Positions 8,893 through 17,833 of a stretch of DNA of 64,000 nt are shown in pieces. How positions within the stretch are numbered: the first letter of the stretch is position 1; the number at the start of each line of letters is the position of its first letter. The DNA lies in the NCBI GenBank assembly GCA_036794825.1, contig DAIRGA010000011.1, positions 73,335 to 137,334 on the forward strand. Reading direction: 5' to 3'. The position numbers and the translations under genes are program-made. Under the pieces are notes generated by a model. It had not been told where the DNA came from and did not search any database. It worked only from the letters and a program-made list of their open reading frames with translations. The stretch is from RZYY01 sp036794825 (GTDB lineage Bacteria > Bacteroidota > Bacteroidia > Bacteroidales > 4484-276).

Positions 8893-8974
8893 CCATTATT
8901 CCCTTCGCCGGCATTACCCGGAGCAGGTTCAATGGGTATGATCTCAGCCCGTTTGTTGAGGGCACCCCTATTGG
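8893..8974 (-). ncRNA. TPP riboswitch (THI element)
   Basis: Read on the minus strand from 8974, the conserved blocks occur in order: GGGGTGCC, CTGAGA, ATACCC, GAACCTG, GGGTAATGCCGGCG and AGGGA. The flanks CCAATA and TAATGG close helix P1. This is the full thiamin pyrophosphate aptamer. It lies in the leader of the TonB receptor, about 70 nt upstream of the start codon, and predicts repression when TPP is plentiful. Confidence 0.96.
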
Positions 8975-8986
8975 ATTTTGATACGG

Positions 8987-8994
8987 CAAAGGTA
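8987..8994 (-). promoter_or_regulatory. -7 promoter element for the riboswitch-TonB receptor transcript
   Basis: TACCTTTG on the minus strand (8994-8987) fits TAnnTTTG and lies 12 bp upstream of the riboswitch P1 helix, so transcription would begin right at the aptamer. Confidence 0.7.
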
Positions 8995-9145
8995 AAAATT
9001 TCGCTGAAAGTGAGATTTTGCTTTTAAATGAAGAAAAATTTTGAATCATGTTCGATGCTATGTAAGCCGCCACACTTAAACAGCAGTTAAATGCGGATTA
9101 AATAATTTCAATCCCTTCAACGTTTAAAAAGCAACATTTTAGGAA

Positions 9146-9730
9146 ATGGGCATCAGGTTACTCGTCATTTCAGTTTTCATTTCAGCCCGGCTACTGCTCT
9201 TTGGGCAGGAGCAAAACCTGATTGTACTGCCCGTTGCCGTTGTGGATGGCGACACGATTCCTTATGTCAGATTATCCGAATCGGAAGTGTTTGGCTACAA
9301 AATTTTTAAAAGCAGCCGTGAGGAACGTCAGTACGACAGGCTGGTAAGGAACGTCAGGATCGTTTACCCCTATGCAAAGCTGGCCGGAGAGATGCTCAAG
9401 GATTACGAGCAGATTCTTTTAAACACTGCGAGCGAAAAGGAGCGGAAGAAAATTATGAAAGATCTCGAAGATGAGCTGAACCGGGAATATGGTGACGAGC
9501 TCAAAAAACTCACTGTCACACAGGGTAAAATCCTGATCAAACTCATTGATCGTCAAACTGGTGAGTCGTCATTCGATCTGGTAAAGGATCTCCGCGGAAG
9601 CTTCCGGGCATTTTTCTACCAGTCGTTTGCGCGTATTTTTGGATTGAACCTCAAGGTTAAATACGATCCCGAAGGCGAAGATAAAAGCATCGAAACCATT
9701 GTAAGGATGATTGAACGGGGACTGATCTGA
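9146..9730 (+). CDS. DUF4294 domain-containing secreted protein
   Basis: Protein of 194 aa with an N-terminal signal peptide (hydrophobic stretch to about residue 21, before QEQN). The rest matches my recollection of DUF4294, a Bacteroidota-restricted family: a short beta-rich start with DGDTIPYVRL, then charged helices including VRIVYPYAKLAGEML and DVELNREYG-like segments, then a helix with FRAFFYQSFARIFG. Expected location is the periplasm or the outer-membrane inner face. Function is unknown. It stands alone between the TonB receptor leader and a convergent T9SS gene. Confidence 0.85.
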   Translation: MGIRLLVISVFISARLLLFGQEQNLIVLPVAVVDGDTIPYVRLSESEVFGYKIFKSSREERQYDRLVRNVRIVYPYAKLAGEMLKDYEQILLNTASEKERKKIMKDLEDELNREYGDELKKLTVTQGKILIKLIDRQTGESSFDLVKDLRGSFRAFFYQSFARIFGLNLKVKYDPEGEDKSIETIVRMIERGLI

Positions 9731-9821
9731 AAATCCACCTCCAAATTAAATCGTTGATATAGTGATTTTTACCAGGACTTTTTCTCGAAGTGGAGATCTA
9801 TCTTTGCAAAATTATTACACA

Positions 9822-12431
9822 CTAGTTCTGGATTACAATCTTTTGAACGGCATTTCCTTTTGATGAATTGAACTGAACAAAATAAACCCCCGGCCTTATG
9901 GAGGTGCTGATGCCTGGCTGATCCCACCTGAAAAAATGACTTCCACCTGCCATAAACCCTGAATAAAGTTTTGCGACCATCATGCCCTTTATATCGCTGA
10001 TAATCAATTCACCATTGGTTGGTCCGGTAAGGTATATTTCGATCTCAGGCGCGTTGCCAACACTCAATGAGTAGGGATTTGGAACCGGCGTCCTCATCAC
10101 GACAGCGTTTTCGGTAGAGATTGAAGACGCTTCTTCAATCGAAGTTAGGACATCAAGATCTAGTCGGAAAGCCGAACTGCCGTACGTTCCGGCAACCAGT
10201 GTACGTGTGGGGTCATGAATTTTCAGATCGGTTACGGGCACATTTGGAATTCCCTGCGATAAACTCCACCACTCTTCTCCGCCATCAATAGTGTAGTAGA
10301 TGCCGGCATCGGTACCAACAAACAATTGATTTTCCCTGCCTGGGTCAGCAACAATCACATTCACAGGAAGTTCCGGAAGATTACCAGAGATACTCACCCA
10401 TGTCTGCCCAAGGTCGGACGATCGGAAAACATGGGGCTGTGGCTCATCCCAGCGGAATCCGGAAACTGTTACATAGATTGTGTTGGTATCGAACGGATCA
10501 AAAGCGACACGGGTGATCCATCGAATGGGTAGACCAGAGGTGATATCACTCCAGATATCGCCGCCGATGGTCGAAATATGAACTCTTCCGTCGTCGGTTC
10601 CAACGAGAATTTTTTGTGGATCAAGGTTTGAGATGGCGATGGTAGTAATGGTGCTGAAACCCGACACTGCAAGGTTTCGGGTCAGATCGCCGCTCACCTG
10701 AGTCCAGTTGCTCCCTTTATTAGTGGTTTTCCACAGGCGGTAAGTGCCAAAATAGAGGATACTTGGGTTTGCAGGATGCATAGCTACCGGTGATGACCAG
10801 TTGGTGCGGTCGCCCTGCCAGGCATCGGCAATATAGGTAAATCCCTGTCCGCCGTTGTTTGACCGGTAAAGATTACCCCATTGAGATTCAGCATAAATGG
10901 TGTTGGAATTGGTGTAATCCACCAGCGTATAAAAACCGTCGCCACCGAGAATTCTTTCCCAATTGTTTAGTGCTCCCGTCCAGGTTCTGACGGTGTTATT
11001 GTCTTGTGTCCCACCATAAATCCTTTGCGGATTGAGATAATCCACCTCGATGGCATAAAACTGCGTTAACGGAAGGTTGTTGATTTTTGACCAGGAATTG
11101 CCATAATTGACACTGGTGTAAAGTCCTCCGTCATTACCATGCACAATGAAACCGGTTTGAGGATGTATGAACATTGCATGATTATCTACGTAAACCTGGT
11201 CAATGTTGAAATAGCCGGAGATCTGGGTGTAGCTGTTCCCGCCGTTTTCCGACCTGTACATGTCAACACCCAGCACAAAGATTCTCTGATCGTTTTGAGG
11301 ATCAACCCTGATCTGGCCAAAATACCACCCGAAACTGCTGTTCATTCCCTCCAGTATGCCATCGTTGGTTTGTGTCCAGTTTTGGCCTCCGTTGATGGTT
11401 TTGAAAACTGTTGCAAAGGAGTATCCGTTTTGCATTCTGTCAATAAATGCATACACGATATCTGGGTTATTCCGTGCAATAGCCAGACCAATTCTGCCTT
11501 TCTGGTCGCCGCCGGGAAGGCCGTTGGTGAGCAATGTCCATGTGTCGCCGCCATCAACAGATTTATAAATGCCAGAGGTTACACCATGCGATCGGCGATA
11601 AGTGTGTCCGCGCATTCTTTCCCACATAGCAGCATACAAAATTTGCGGATTCGCCGGATGTTGTGCAATGTCAATTCCTGAAGTGGAATCAGACACAAAA
11701 AGCACCTGTTGCCACGATTGCCCCCCATCCTGCGATCTGTAAATCCCCCGGTGATCGTTAGGGGTGAAGAGCGTGCCACATGCTGCTGCAAAAATCCGGC
11801 TGGTATTGCTATAGTCTACCACAATCCGGCCGAAATAGGCTGTTTGCTCCAGTCCAAGGTGCTGCCAGGTGGCTCCGCCATCGGTGGTTTTGTAAATTCC
11901 ATTACCAAGATAACTCTGGCTCGACGAATTGGCCTCGCCGGTACCGGCATATAGCACCTGGTCGTCGGAGGGGTCCAGCGCAAGTGCGCCTATCGAAATC
12001 ACCGGTGCTTCAGTAAAGATATTGCTCCAGGTAGCTCCATTGTTGGTGGTTTTCAATATTCCGCCTGATGCTGCCCCAACGTAGATCGTTGAGGGGTTGT
12101 CAGGGTTTATTGCCAGGTCGGTGATACGGCCTCCGATATTATATGGTCCGGCTGATTCCCATCCATTCCGGAGCTTCGGAGCGCTGCGGTGCATCGCTTC
12201 AGCCTGCCGGAGTGCATGAAGGTAATGCTCGTGGTTGAAACCCGGATTGGGGTAAATTTTCTGTCGGGCAAACCAGTCGTTGGGTATCATTCCTGGTTCC
12301 TTGGACTCAGGAAGTTCCACGATGCCTTTCATCCACGGGTGCGTAATTTTTTCCCGGGTTAAAATGAATGTTACTACAGCGAGGCCAGCGAGCATTATAA
12401 GGACAGTGATAAAAATAAGTCGTTTTTTCAT
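9822..12431 (-). CDS. Secreted BNR/sortilin-like beta-propeller protein with T9SS type A sorting domain
   Basis: Large exported protein (869 aa from the ATG at 12431). An upstream in-frame ATG at 12458 would add 9 residues before the Lys-rich n-region, so I prefer 12431. A hydrophobic signal or anchor segment (about residues 3-24) is followed by many propeller repeats with the BNR/Asp-box pattern, such as TTNNGATWS, TTDGGATWQ and SQDGGQSWQ. These resemble the VPS10/sortilin-type propellers of Bacteroidota secreted proteins. The last 85 residues (from about PVPNPYS) form a type A T9SS sorting domain. Export across the outer membrane is inferred. Ligand or substrate unknown; propellers of this type may be sialidase-like or purely binding. 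Confidence 0.85.
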   Translation of the reverse strand: MKKRLIFITVLIMLAGLAVVTFILTREKITHPWMKGIVELPESKEPGMIPNDWFARQKIYPNPGFNHEHYLHALRQAEAMHRSAPKLRNGWESAGPYNIGGRITDLAINPDNPSTIYVGAASGGILKTTNNGATWSNIFTEAPVISIGALALDPSDDQVLYAGTGEANSSSQSYLGNGIYKTTDGGATWQHLGLEQTAYFGRIVVDYSNTSRIFAAACGTLFTPNDHRGIYRSQDGGQSWQQVLFVSDSTSGIDIAQHPANPQILYAAMWERMRGHTYRRSHGVTSGIYKSVDGGDTWTLLTNGLPGGDQKGRIGLAIARNNPDIVYAFIDRMQNGYSFATVFKTINGGQNWTQTNDGILEGMNSSFGWYFGQIRVDPQNDQRIFVLGVDMYRSENGGNSYTQISGYFNIDQVYVDNHAMFIHPQTGFIVHGNDGGLYTSVNYGNSWSKINNLPLTQFYAIEVDYLNPQRIYGGTQDNNTVRTWTGALNNWERILGGDGFYTLVDYTNSNTIYAESQWGNLYRSNNGGQGFTYIADAWQGDRTNWSSPVAMHPANPSILYFGTYRLWKTTNKGSNWTQVSGDLTRNLAVSGFSTITTIAISNLDPQKILVGTDDGRVHISTIGGDIWSDITSGLPIRWITRVAFDPFDTNTIYVTVSGFRWDEPQPHVFRSSDLGQTWVSISGNLPELPVNVIVADPGRENQLFVGTDAGIYYTIDGGEEWWSLSQGIPNVPVTDLKIHDPTRTLVAGTYGSSAFRLDLDVLTSIEEASSISTENAVVMRTPVPNPYSLSVGNAPEIEIYLTGPTNGELIISDIKGMMVAKLYSGFMAGGSHFFRWDQPGISTSIRPGVYFVQFNSSKGNAVQKIVIQN

Positions 12432-12665
12432 GATGGGAGTTTCTGTCGCAATCAGCACCAGTAATGGATTGAATGGCCTGATTTACTTTATGTTGATAAT
12501 ATGTTCGAAGATAAATTATGATTTTACCGGCAAAGATGGGGAAAAAAAATGAGGTAAAACAGGTGCCCGGTTATCGAAATCCACTCATGCAGTGGTTATC
12601 AGTCGCGCTGGCCAGCGACAAGAAAGGATGATGCTTTGAATTTGGACGGAAAATCAGATTTTAAG

Positions 12666-14042
12666 TCATTCAAAAACGACCTGGTGCGCCTGGTTCATTT
12701 TCACCCAGTAGGCTTTCCCTGGAATCAGCGACATGAGTGTTTGGATATTTTGATCGGGCCAGTAAAGCAATGTTCCTGCTATCTCTTTCACAATCAAAAG
12801 CTTATCTGTTGCATCAGCAAACAGCACCTCCGGAGTTATGGGGTTTTTAGTAAGGACTGGCATGATGCTCCATCCTTCAGCAAGCAAAAAGTTGCTGCCA
12901 TCACGCTCATAACCGGAATAGGTGAGAGTGGCTTCAGATGAAAGTTTCAAAACAAAGCCCTCGTTCTGAGGGATAAAGAAGTTTGAAGGAATATTGTCAC
13001 CGGAGAATGAAATTTGTTGATAGTCAGTGAATTTAATGATTTTGTTGGTCATGCCGGTAAACTGTAATTTGAAGGTGTTCTCTACCGGACTGACAGGGTA
13101 GGAGAAGCTATTCCATCCTTCGTTGAACAAAATTCCCTGCGATTCCGGCTGCATCGTCCAGCCATCCTGAAAAGTGATCGTTGGCGCCGAATATAGCAGG
13201 TTTCTGAAAGTTTGCCAGGAATCAGATTTTCCCTTAAGCTGGAAATCGAAAAACGGCAGCAGGAACGACAGGACAGTCTGCTGCTGTTGTTCACGTGTAA
13301 TGGTGGGTGAAGGTGAGCAGCTTCCCTCACCAAGCGAACAGAAAAAGTTGTAATCGCCAAAAAAACAATGACCTCCGCCGTTGATTGTAATCAGAATCTT
13401 TTTGCCAGCGGGGAGCGCCTGGTACATCGGAACCTGGTGCTGCGCCGGAGGCGTAACGCAGTCGTTCTGTCCGGCAAAAACTATAGAGGGTGCGCTGATG
13501 CTGGCAGCTGCAGCAACGGCAGAGGGGCTGGTTTCGGCAGCAGCGAAAGTTACCAATGCACTGATATTTATGTTATTGGCCGCGCCTAGGAAAGAAGCCC
13601 CACCGCCCATGCTATGTCCCATTAGTGCTGCGTTTGCAGATATTTTCCCAAAAAACGGGGAAGAGCTGCTGAGCCCTTCACTTTTCATCTTATTGGCAAG
13701 GAAAGCGATGTCCAATCCGAAATTAAGGTGATTAGGAGAAATGGAACCTTCTGTTTTTGGCAGAACTACAATGTAGCCTTGTGGAACAAGTGCCTGCCAT
13801 AAGTACTGGTATGCTGAATAGACCATCAAAAAACCATGACCAAACACAACCACCGGAAACATCCCGTCAGCCACCGGAGCATTGCTGCCCGCCTGCAACG
13901 CGGGGTAAAATATTTCAGTCGGGATGCTGCGGTTATTGCGGTCAGGATCATAGTAGGTGGTAGAAATATTACCTACCTGGTAGGACTGTGAATAGGAAAG
14001 GCTTTGCCACATTATCAGGCTGAGTAATAATAGTTTCCTCAT
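12666..14042 (-). CDS. Secreted alpha/beta hydrolase with tandem C-terminal module
   Basis: Secreted alpha/beta hydrolase of 458 aa with a signal peptide (1-18). The nucleophile elbow GHSMGG is at residues 142-147 (Ser144), the probable acid is Asp194 in GQNDCVTPP, and the histidine is His225 in GGGHCFF. This arrangement resembles the chlorophyllase/dienelactone-hydrolase/PET-hydrolase-like families. Residues about 305-376 and 386-458 are two copies of a beta-rich module (GW..., YWP, LIPGKAYWVK) that also ends the neighbouring chitinase. There is no type A sorting domain. Substrate unknown: an ester is likely but not shown. Confidence 0.82.
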   Translation of the reverse strand: MRKLLLLSLIMWQSLSYSQSYQVGNISTTYYDPDRNNRSIPTEIFYPALQAGSNAPVADGMFPVVVFGHGFLMVYSAYQYLWQALVPQGYIVVLPKTEGSISPNHLNFGLDIAFLANKMKSEGLSSSSPFFGKISANAALMGHSMGGGASFLGAANNINISALVTFAAAETSPSAVAAAASISAPSIVFAGQNDCVTPPAQHQVPMYQALPAGKKILITINGGGHCFFGDYNFFCSLGEGSCSPSPTITREQQQQTVLSFLLPFFDFQLKGKSDSWQTFRNLLYSAPTITFQDGWTMQPESQGILFNEGWNSFSYPVSPVENTFKLQFTGMTNKIIKFTDYQQISFSGDNIPSNFFIPQNEGFVLKLSSEATLTYSGYERDGSNFLLAEGWSIMPVLTKNPITPEVLFADATDKLLIVKEIAGTLLYWPDQNIQTLMSLIPGKAYWVKMNQAHQVVFE

Positions 14043-14061
14043 CGTCAGAATTTATTTCAGA

Positions 14062-14069
14062 CAAAAATA
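14062..14069 (-). promoter_or_regulatory. -7 element of the alpha/beta hydrolase gene
   Basis: TATTTTTG on the minus strand (14069-14062) fits TAnnTTTG and lies 19 bp before the hydrolase start codon. Confidence 0.55.
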
Positions 14070-14195
14070 ACAATAACCTCTAATGAATGTTTGCGGCGCT
14101 TTTTCCTGATGATTTCACTGCCTGGTGCTACAGGTGCAGCGCCATCTCCCTTATTTAGCTTATCATTGCAGGCTAAAAGCAGAAATATCAACACC

Positions 14196-15089
14196 ATGAA
14201 AAAAATTAAATCCACACGGGCATTTTTTCTCAACGTCCCGCCGGAAGGCGAGTTTGCCGAATATCGTAACAGCCTCAACCGCAGGCTGATGCTTCAGATG
14301 TTTTATGATGAAAATGGAAACCTGGTCACCGATTTGAAGTACGATAATCACGGAGATTTATCCGGAAAGGCTGTTTATCAATACGATAGCAAGAATAACC
14401 GGATTCTTGAGGAAACCTATGATGCTGACGAAAGCCTTGAAGAACGCCTTACGTTTGAGTACGAAAACGGCAGGGCAGTCAGAGGTTACGTTCATTATCT
14501 TGATGGCTCGCGGGATGAAATTCGTTTTCATTACACCGATGCGGGTAGGCTTCAGAAAAAAGAGTGGGTTTCGGATGAAGGTGAAATTGAAAAAACCGAA
14601 CGGTTTGAATATGAGGGAGATCATCTCGTTTTGCACGAAATTACTGAAGAAGAGGATGTGGTGGTCAGACAGGAGTTTATGATAGACGACAATGGAAAAG
14701 TGCTTGAATTCACTTTCGAAAATGAAGAGGAGAAGTACAAAAAGGTTCATGAATTTGACGATGGTGGTCACATCATCAATACTTTGAAATATGATGAGGA
14801 CGATGATGTTGTTGAAGAAGAGACTTTTGCCTACGATGATCATGGAAACCGCATTTTTGCAACCAGTGAGAATGAAAATGGCAAAACGGAAATTAAAATG
14901 AATTACCTGGATGGAAAGGTAGTTTCTTCGGTAGAGTTGGAATACAACAGCAGCGGCCAGGTGGTTCAGCAGGTGGAGAGAGATATGAACGAAAACGGCG
15001 AACTGGCCGAGCTTAGGGTTTTCCAGACCGGTTACGGTAAAGAACCTTTGCGCAAGTATATGGTCGTTTACGAATACGAGTATTTCTGA
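14196..15089 (+). CDS. Acidic YD-like repeat protein, unknown function
   Basis: Unrecognised protein of 297 aa. The ATG at 14196 is preferred over an upstream in-frame ATG at 14091, which would add 35 residues without clear family character. From residue 35 on it consists of about ten short beta-hairpin-like units with patterns such as YDENGNL, YDNHGDL and YEYDS-like [YF]-[DE]-x-x-[GN], which recall RHS/YD or MORN-like repeats. It is strongly acidic, has no signal peptide and no membrane segment, so it is probably cytoplasmic. It sits between two minus-strand genes for secreted hydrolases and ends 3 bp from the chitinase stop. Possible scaffold or binding protein; no function can be assigned. 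Confidence 0.75.
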   Translation: MKKIKSTRAFFLNVPPEGEFAEYRNSLNRRLMLQMFYDENGNLVTDLKYDNHGDLSGKAVYQYDSKNNRILEETYDADESLEERLTFEYENGRAVRGYVHYLDGSRDEIRFHYTDAGRLQKKEWVSDEGEIEKTERFEYEGDHLVLHEITEEEDVVVRQEFMIDDNGKVLEFTFENEEEKYKKVHEFDDGGHIINTLKYDEDDDVVEEETFAYDDHGNRIFATSENENGKTEIKMNYLDGKVVSSVELEYNSSGQVVQQVERDMNENGELAELRVFQTGYGKEPLRKYMVVYEYEYF

Positions 15090-15092
15090 TGG

Positions 15093-16784
15093 CTACTTTG
15101 GTTTACTGCAGGCAGGGAATGTGATTTCACCGGTGGTATCCAGATACAAAAAGTAAGATTTGCCCGGAATCAGGGTACCCAACACATTGATCTGCATCAC
15201 CGGCCAGTTAACCGACACCCCGGCCACCTCTTTTATTATCAACCAATTAGTATCCTCCAGTAAATCAAACACATCTACAGGACATTCTGATAAAACCGGT
15301 ATCATACTCCATCCTGCGGGAAGTTGCAGCTTACGATCAGTTTCTCTTTGCCCTGAAATTGTCAAGGTTGCTGAGGATGAGAGTTTGATGGCATATCCAT
15401 GATGCGAATTCCAGTCGCCGATAGTGTTGATATTGTTTGCCGGCCAGTAGATCCCATAATCACTTTGCAAACAAACCAACTGCGAGCTGACAGGCTGAAG
15501 GATTAGCTCAACATCAGCCGAAGCCGGGACAATGTGTGATGAAATTCCACTCCATCCTGCAGGAATCGTGAGCGTTTGCATAGCTTGAGCGCTGAAAATG
15601 TGAGTTAGCGTGTCGAGCAGCGGAGTACCGGCTATTACTCCGGATCCTGGAAAAGTCTCCATATAATCCCCGGTAATTTCCCAAATAATTACTCCTGCAA
15701 TGTTATGATTAACAACATATTGTGCTTTGTGGCCAATCGAAGTCCTGTCATCGTAGGTTACAAAGGTGTTTAACGAATTTCCCAATAGGTACGGGCACAA
15801 AACCTGCGCATCCCAGTACCTGGTGAATTGGCTCATCCTCTTCATGACGTTGTAATATAGGGGCTGTCCCTCATCTTCCCAGAATGTTGAAGCGTCGTAG
15901 CCGCTGTGCGGGCCATAGAGCTGGGTGCAGTTGGCAAGCGCTTTACCGTAGAACGCAACTCCAATATTAATTTTCTCCGGAGGGACCTGGTAGGTTTGGG
16001 TGATAAGGCTGAAAGCGCCGTCGAAACACCATTGCGGGTCACCAACCGCAGGAGCGTAAAGGGGAGTGTGATGGTTGCTTTCAGGATCCCAGGAGCCATG
16101 AAAATCATACGTCATCAGGTTTACGTAATCTACCAATGGTAATATTGCCTGCCAGTCAATATGTTGCATGTGCGTTGCGGCAGCTCCGAAGCAGGAGGTC
16201 AGCAGGTAGTTTTTCCCGGTTTGACCCGACAGGTAATTGAGTGCTGACCTGAGTTCCTGCAACAGAAGGGTAAAATTCTGCTTGTCTGCCGGAGACCCGC
16301 CGTGCGGCGCATATCCCGGATATTCCCAGTCGAGATCAATGCCATCAAATTTGTAGGTGTTGATCAGGTTGATACAGGCGCTGACAAAGGTTTGACGTTT
16401 TACAGGGCTGGCAGCGATACCGGGAAAGTTACCCGAATCGTTCCACCCGCCAATGGAAGGCAATAGTTTTACACCGGCCTGATGCGCCAGGTAGGGCAGA
16501 CTCCTGGTTGAATCGTGGTACTGAACCGGCCACCAAACCATCGGCCCAAGCAGCAGGTTTTCGTCTGCCCATGAGTCGGTGGAAGTGATGTCGCCATTGG
16601 TCATCGGCCTGAAAAATGCATAATTGATGATCGTGTATTTCTCGAGGAAAATGGTTTCGGGGCGTACAAGCTGGCTGCGATCGTACCACTGCCAGTTTGG
16701 ATAATAGCCAACAATTTGCTTTTGGCCGATAACTCCAACATGGAGCATCACTGCGATGAAAATTGATATGTAAGTCTTTCTCAT
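15093..16784 (-). CDS. Secreted chitinase, glycoside hydrolase family 18, with tandem C-terminal module
   Basis: GH18 enzyme of 563 aa from the ATG at 16784, chosen because it begins a proper signal peptide (MRKTYISIF...); the upstream in-frame ATG at 16847 would precede it by 21 residues. The substrate-binding strand SIGGW is at residues 110-114 and the catalytic DGIDLDWE at 147-154 (Glu154 acid/base). Conserved MTYDFHG follows downstream. Activity on chitin or related GlcNAc polymers is expected. The C-terminus carries two copies (about 405-485 and 486-560) of the same module that ends the hydrolase at 12666-14042. No type A T9SS domain. How the protein is retained or exported beyond the periplasm is not clear. 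Confidence 0.92.
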   Translation of the reverse strand: MRKTYISIFIAVMLHVGVIGQKQIVGYYPNWQWYDRSQLVRPETIFLEKYTIINYAFFRPMTNGDITSTDSWADENLLLGPMVWWPVQYHDSTRSLPYLAHQAGVKLLPSIGGWNDSGNFPGIAASPVKRQTFVSACINLINTYKFDGIDLDWEYPGYAPHGGSPADKQNFTLLLQELRSALNYLSGQTGKNYLLTSCFGAAATHMQHIDWQAILPLVDYVNLMTYDFHGSWDPESNHHTPLYAPAVGDPQWCFDGAFSLITQTYQVPPEKINIGVAFYGKALANCTQLYGPHSGYDASTFWEDEGQPLYYNVMKRMSQFTRYWDAQVLCPYLLGNSLNTFVTYDDRTSIGHKAQYVVNHNIAGVIIWEITGDYMETFPGSGVIAGTPLLDTLTHIFSAQAMQTLTIPAGWSGISSHIVPASADVELILQPVSSQLVCLQSDYGIYWPANNINTIGDWNSHHGYAIKLSSSATLTISGQRETDRKLQLPAGWSMIPVLSECPVDVFDLLEDTNWLIIKEVAGVSVNWPVMQINVLGTLIPGKSYFLYLDTTGEITFPACSKPK

Positions 16785-16835
16785 AAAGAACTGATATTGA
16801 TATTTTGACATGATTTTACCGTTGAAACCTGCAAT

Positions 16836-16843
16836 CAAAATTA
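16836..16843 (-). promoter_or_regulatory. -7 element of the chitinase gene
   Basis: TAATTTTG on the minus strand (16843-16836) fits TAnnTTTG, 51 bp before the chosen chitinase start. It lies upstream of the extended in-frame ATG at 16847 only by overlap, which supports the shorter start at 16784. Confidence 0.55.
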
Positions 16844-16960
16844 GCAATATTTAAAGGGAGGTTTCGTTTTTTAGCTTAATTTCCCCAAACAACTGCATGG
16901 TAATACCTCTACTTTAGTTTTTGCAAAGTCAATTCATTAATAATCAAAATCTTAAGAGGT

Positions 16961-17833
16961 ATGAAAAATTCACTGGTTCTGCTTTTCCTGGTCGCCACTG
17001 TGGCATACAGCCAACCGAATGTAGTAAAATTTAATGATCCCTTATTACAAAATCAGGTCTCAATCCAAATTACCGGAAATCCCGATAGCCCTCATTATGT
17101 GCGCCCTTTGATAATGAAGGCCAAAAATATTTCCAGTTCACCTGTTACAATCCAGATCGAAAACGGATTGATGTTAACCCCGGAAGATGTTGATTTTCAG
17201 CCAATAGTGATTACCCGTGAAGAGTTGATCGCTTTGAAACCCGGCCAGGAAATCACAAAGGAACTTTATGGCATGTGCACGAAATCTTTTTTAGTGTCGC
17301 CGCGGGATGATATTGCTTACATTCCCGGAGCATTGGCAGATACTGATTTGATCAGGCTGACAAAGATGATTGGTAAGGATTCGTTGCAAAACATTGAAGC
17401 TCAACACGCTGTGTGGGCAATTGTTGATGATATGCCGATAGAGGATATTGCCGGGTTTGACACAACGCTTGTGAGTGACCTGGTGGAAGTTGTTGCAGAT
17501 GTTACCGGGCAAATGATTCCGGAACCGCCGGCAGAGGATGATTACCGGCGCAACTATTACAGCCGTAATTTCAGTCGCCGGATGAGCGGGGAGTTTAATT
17601 GCACCTATTATGATACCCGTTCGGTGAGCATTGCAATGTTCAACAAGGATGGCGTGGTGGTAAGGGAACTCTATAATAATCCACAGATGCCACCCGGACA
17701 TCATGTACTTGAATTTGAGTTCGATGCCACGCATTTTAATGATGAATATTACTTCATTCGCGTGATTGACGATGGCGAAATTTCGATCAACATGAAAATT
17801 GAAACGCTGGGAAATCCTGGTGGCCGTGGCTAG
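16961..17833 (+). CDS. Secreted protein of unknown function
   Basis: Protein of 290 aa with a signal peptide (residues 1-18, cleavage expected near YSQP). I do not recognise a family. The middle contains the stretch KPGQEITKELYGMCTKS and an acidic region before a basic Tyr/Arg-rich segment (YRRNYYSRNFSRR). The last 90 residues look like an Ig-like fold with SIAMFNKDG and PGHHVLEFEF, reminiscent of FlgD-type C-terminal domains but without a typical T9SS end. Its stop codon shares the tetranucleotide CTAG with the stop of the convergent cysteate-synthase-like gene. Probably periplasmic or outer-membrane associated. Confidence 0.8.
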   Translation: MKNSLVLLFLVATVAYSQPNVVKFNDPLLQNQVSIQITGNPDSPHYVRPLIMKAKNISSSPVTIQIENGLMLTPEDVDFQPIVITREELIALKPGQEITKELYGMCTKSFLVSPRDDIAYIPGALADTDLIRLTKMIGKDSLQNIEAQHAVWAIVDDMPIEDIAGFDTTLVSDLVEVVADVTGQMIPEPPAEDDYRRNYYSRNFSRRMSGEFNCTYYDTRSVSIAMFNKDGVVVRELYNNPQMPPGHHVLEFEFDATHFNDEYYFIRVIDDGEISINMKIETLGNPGGRG

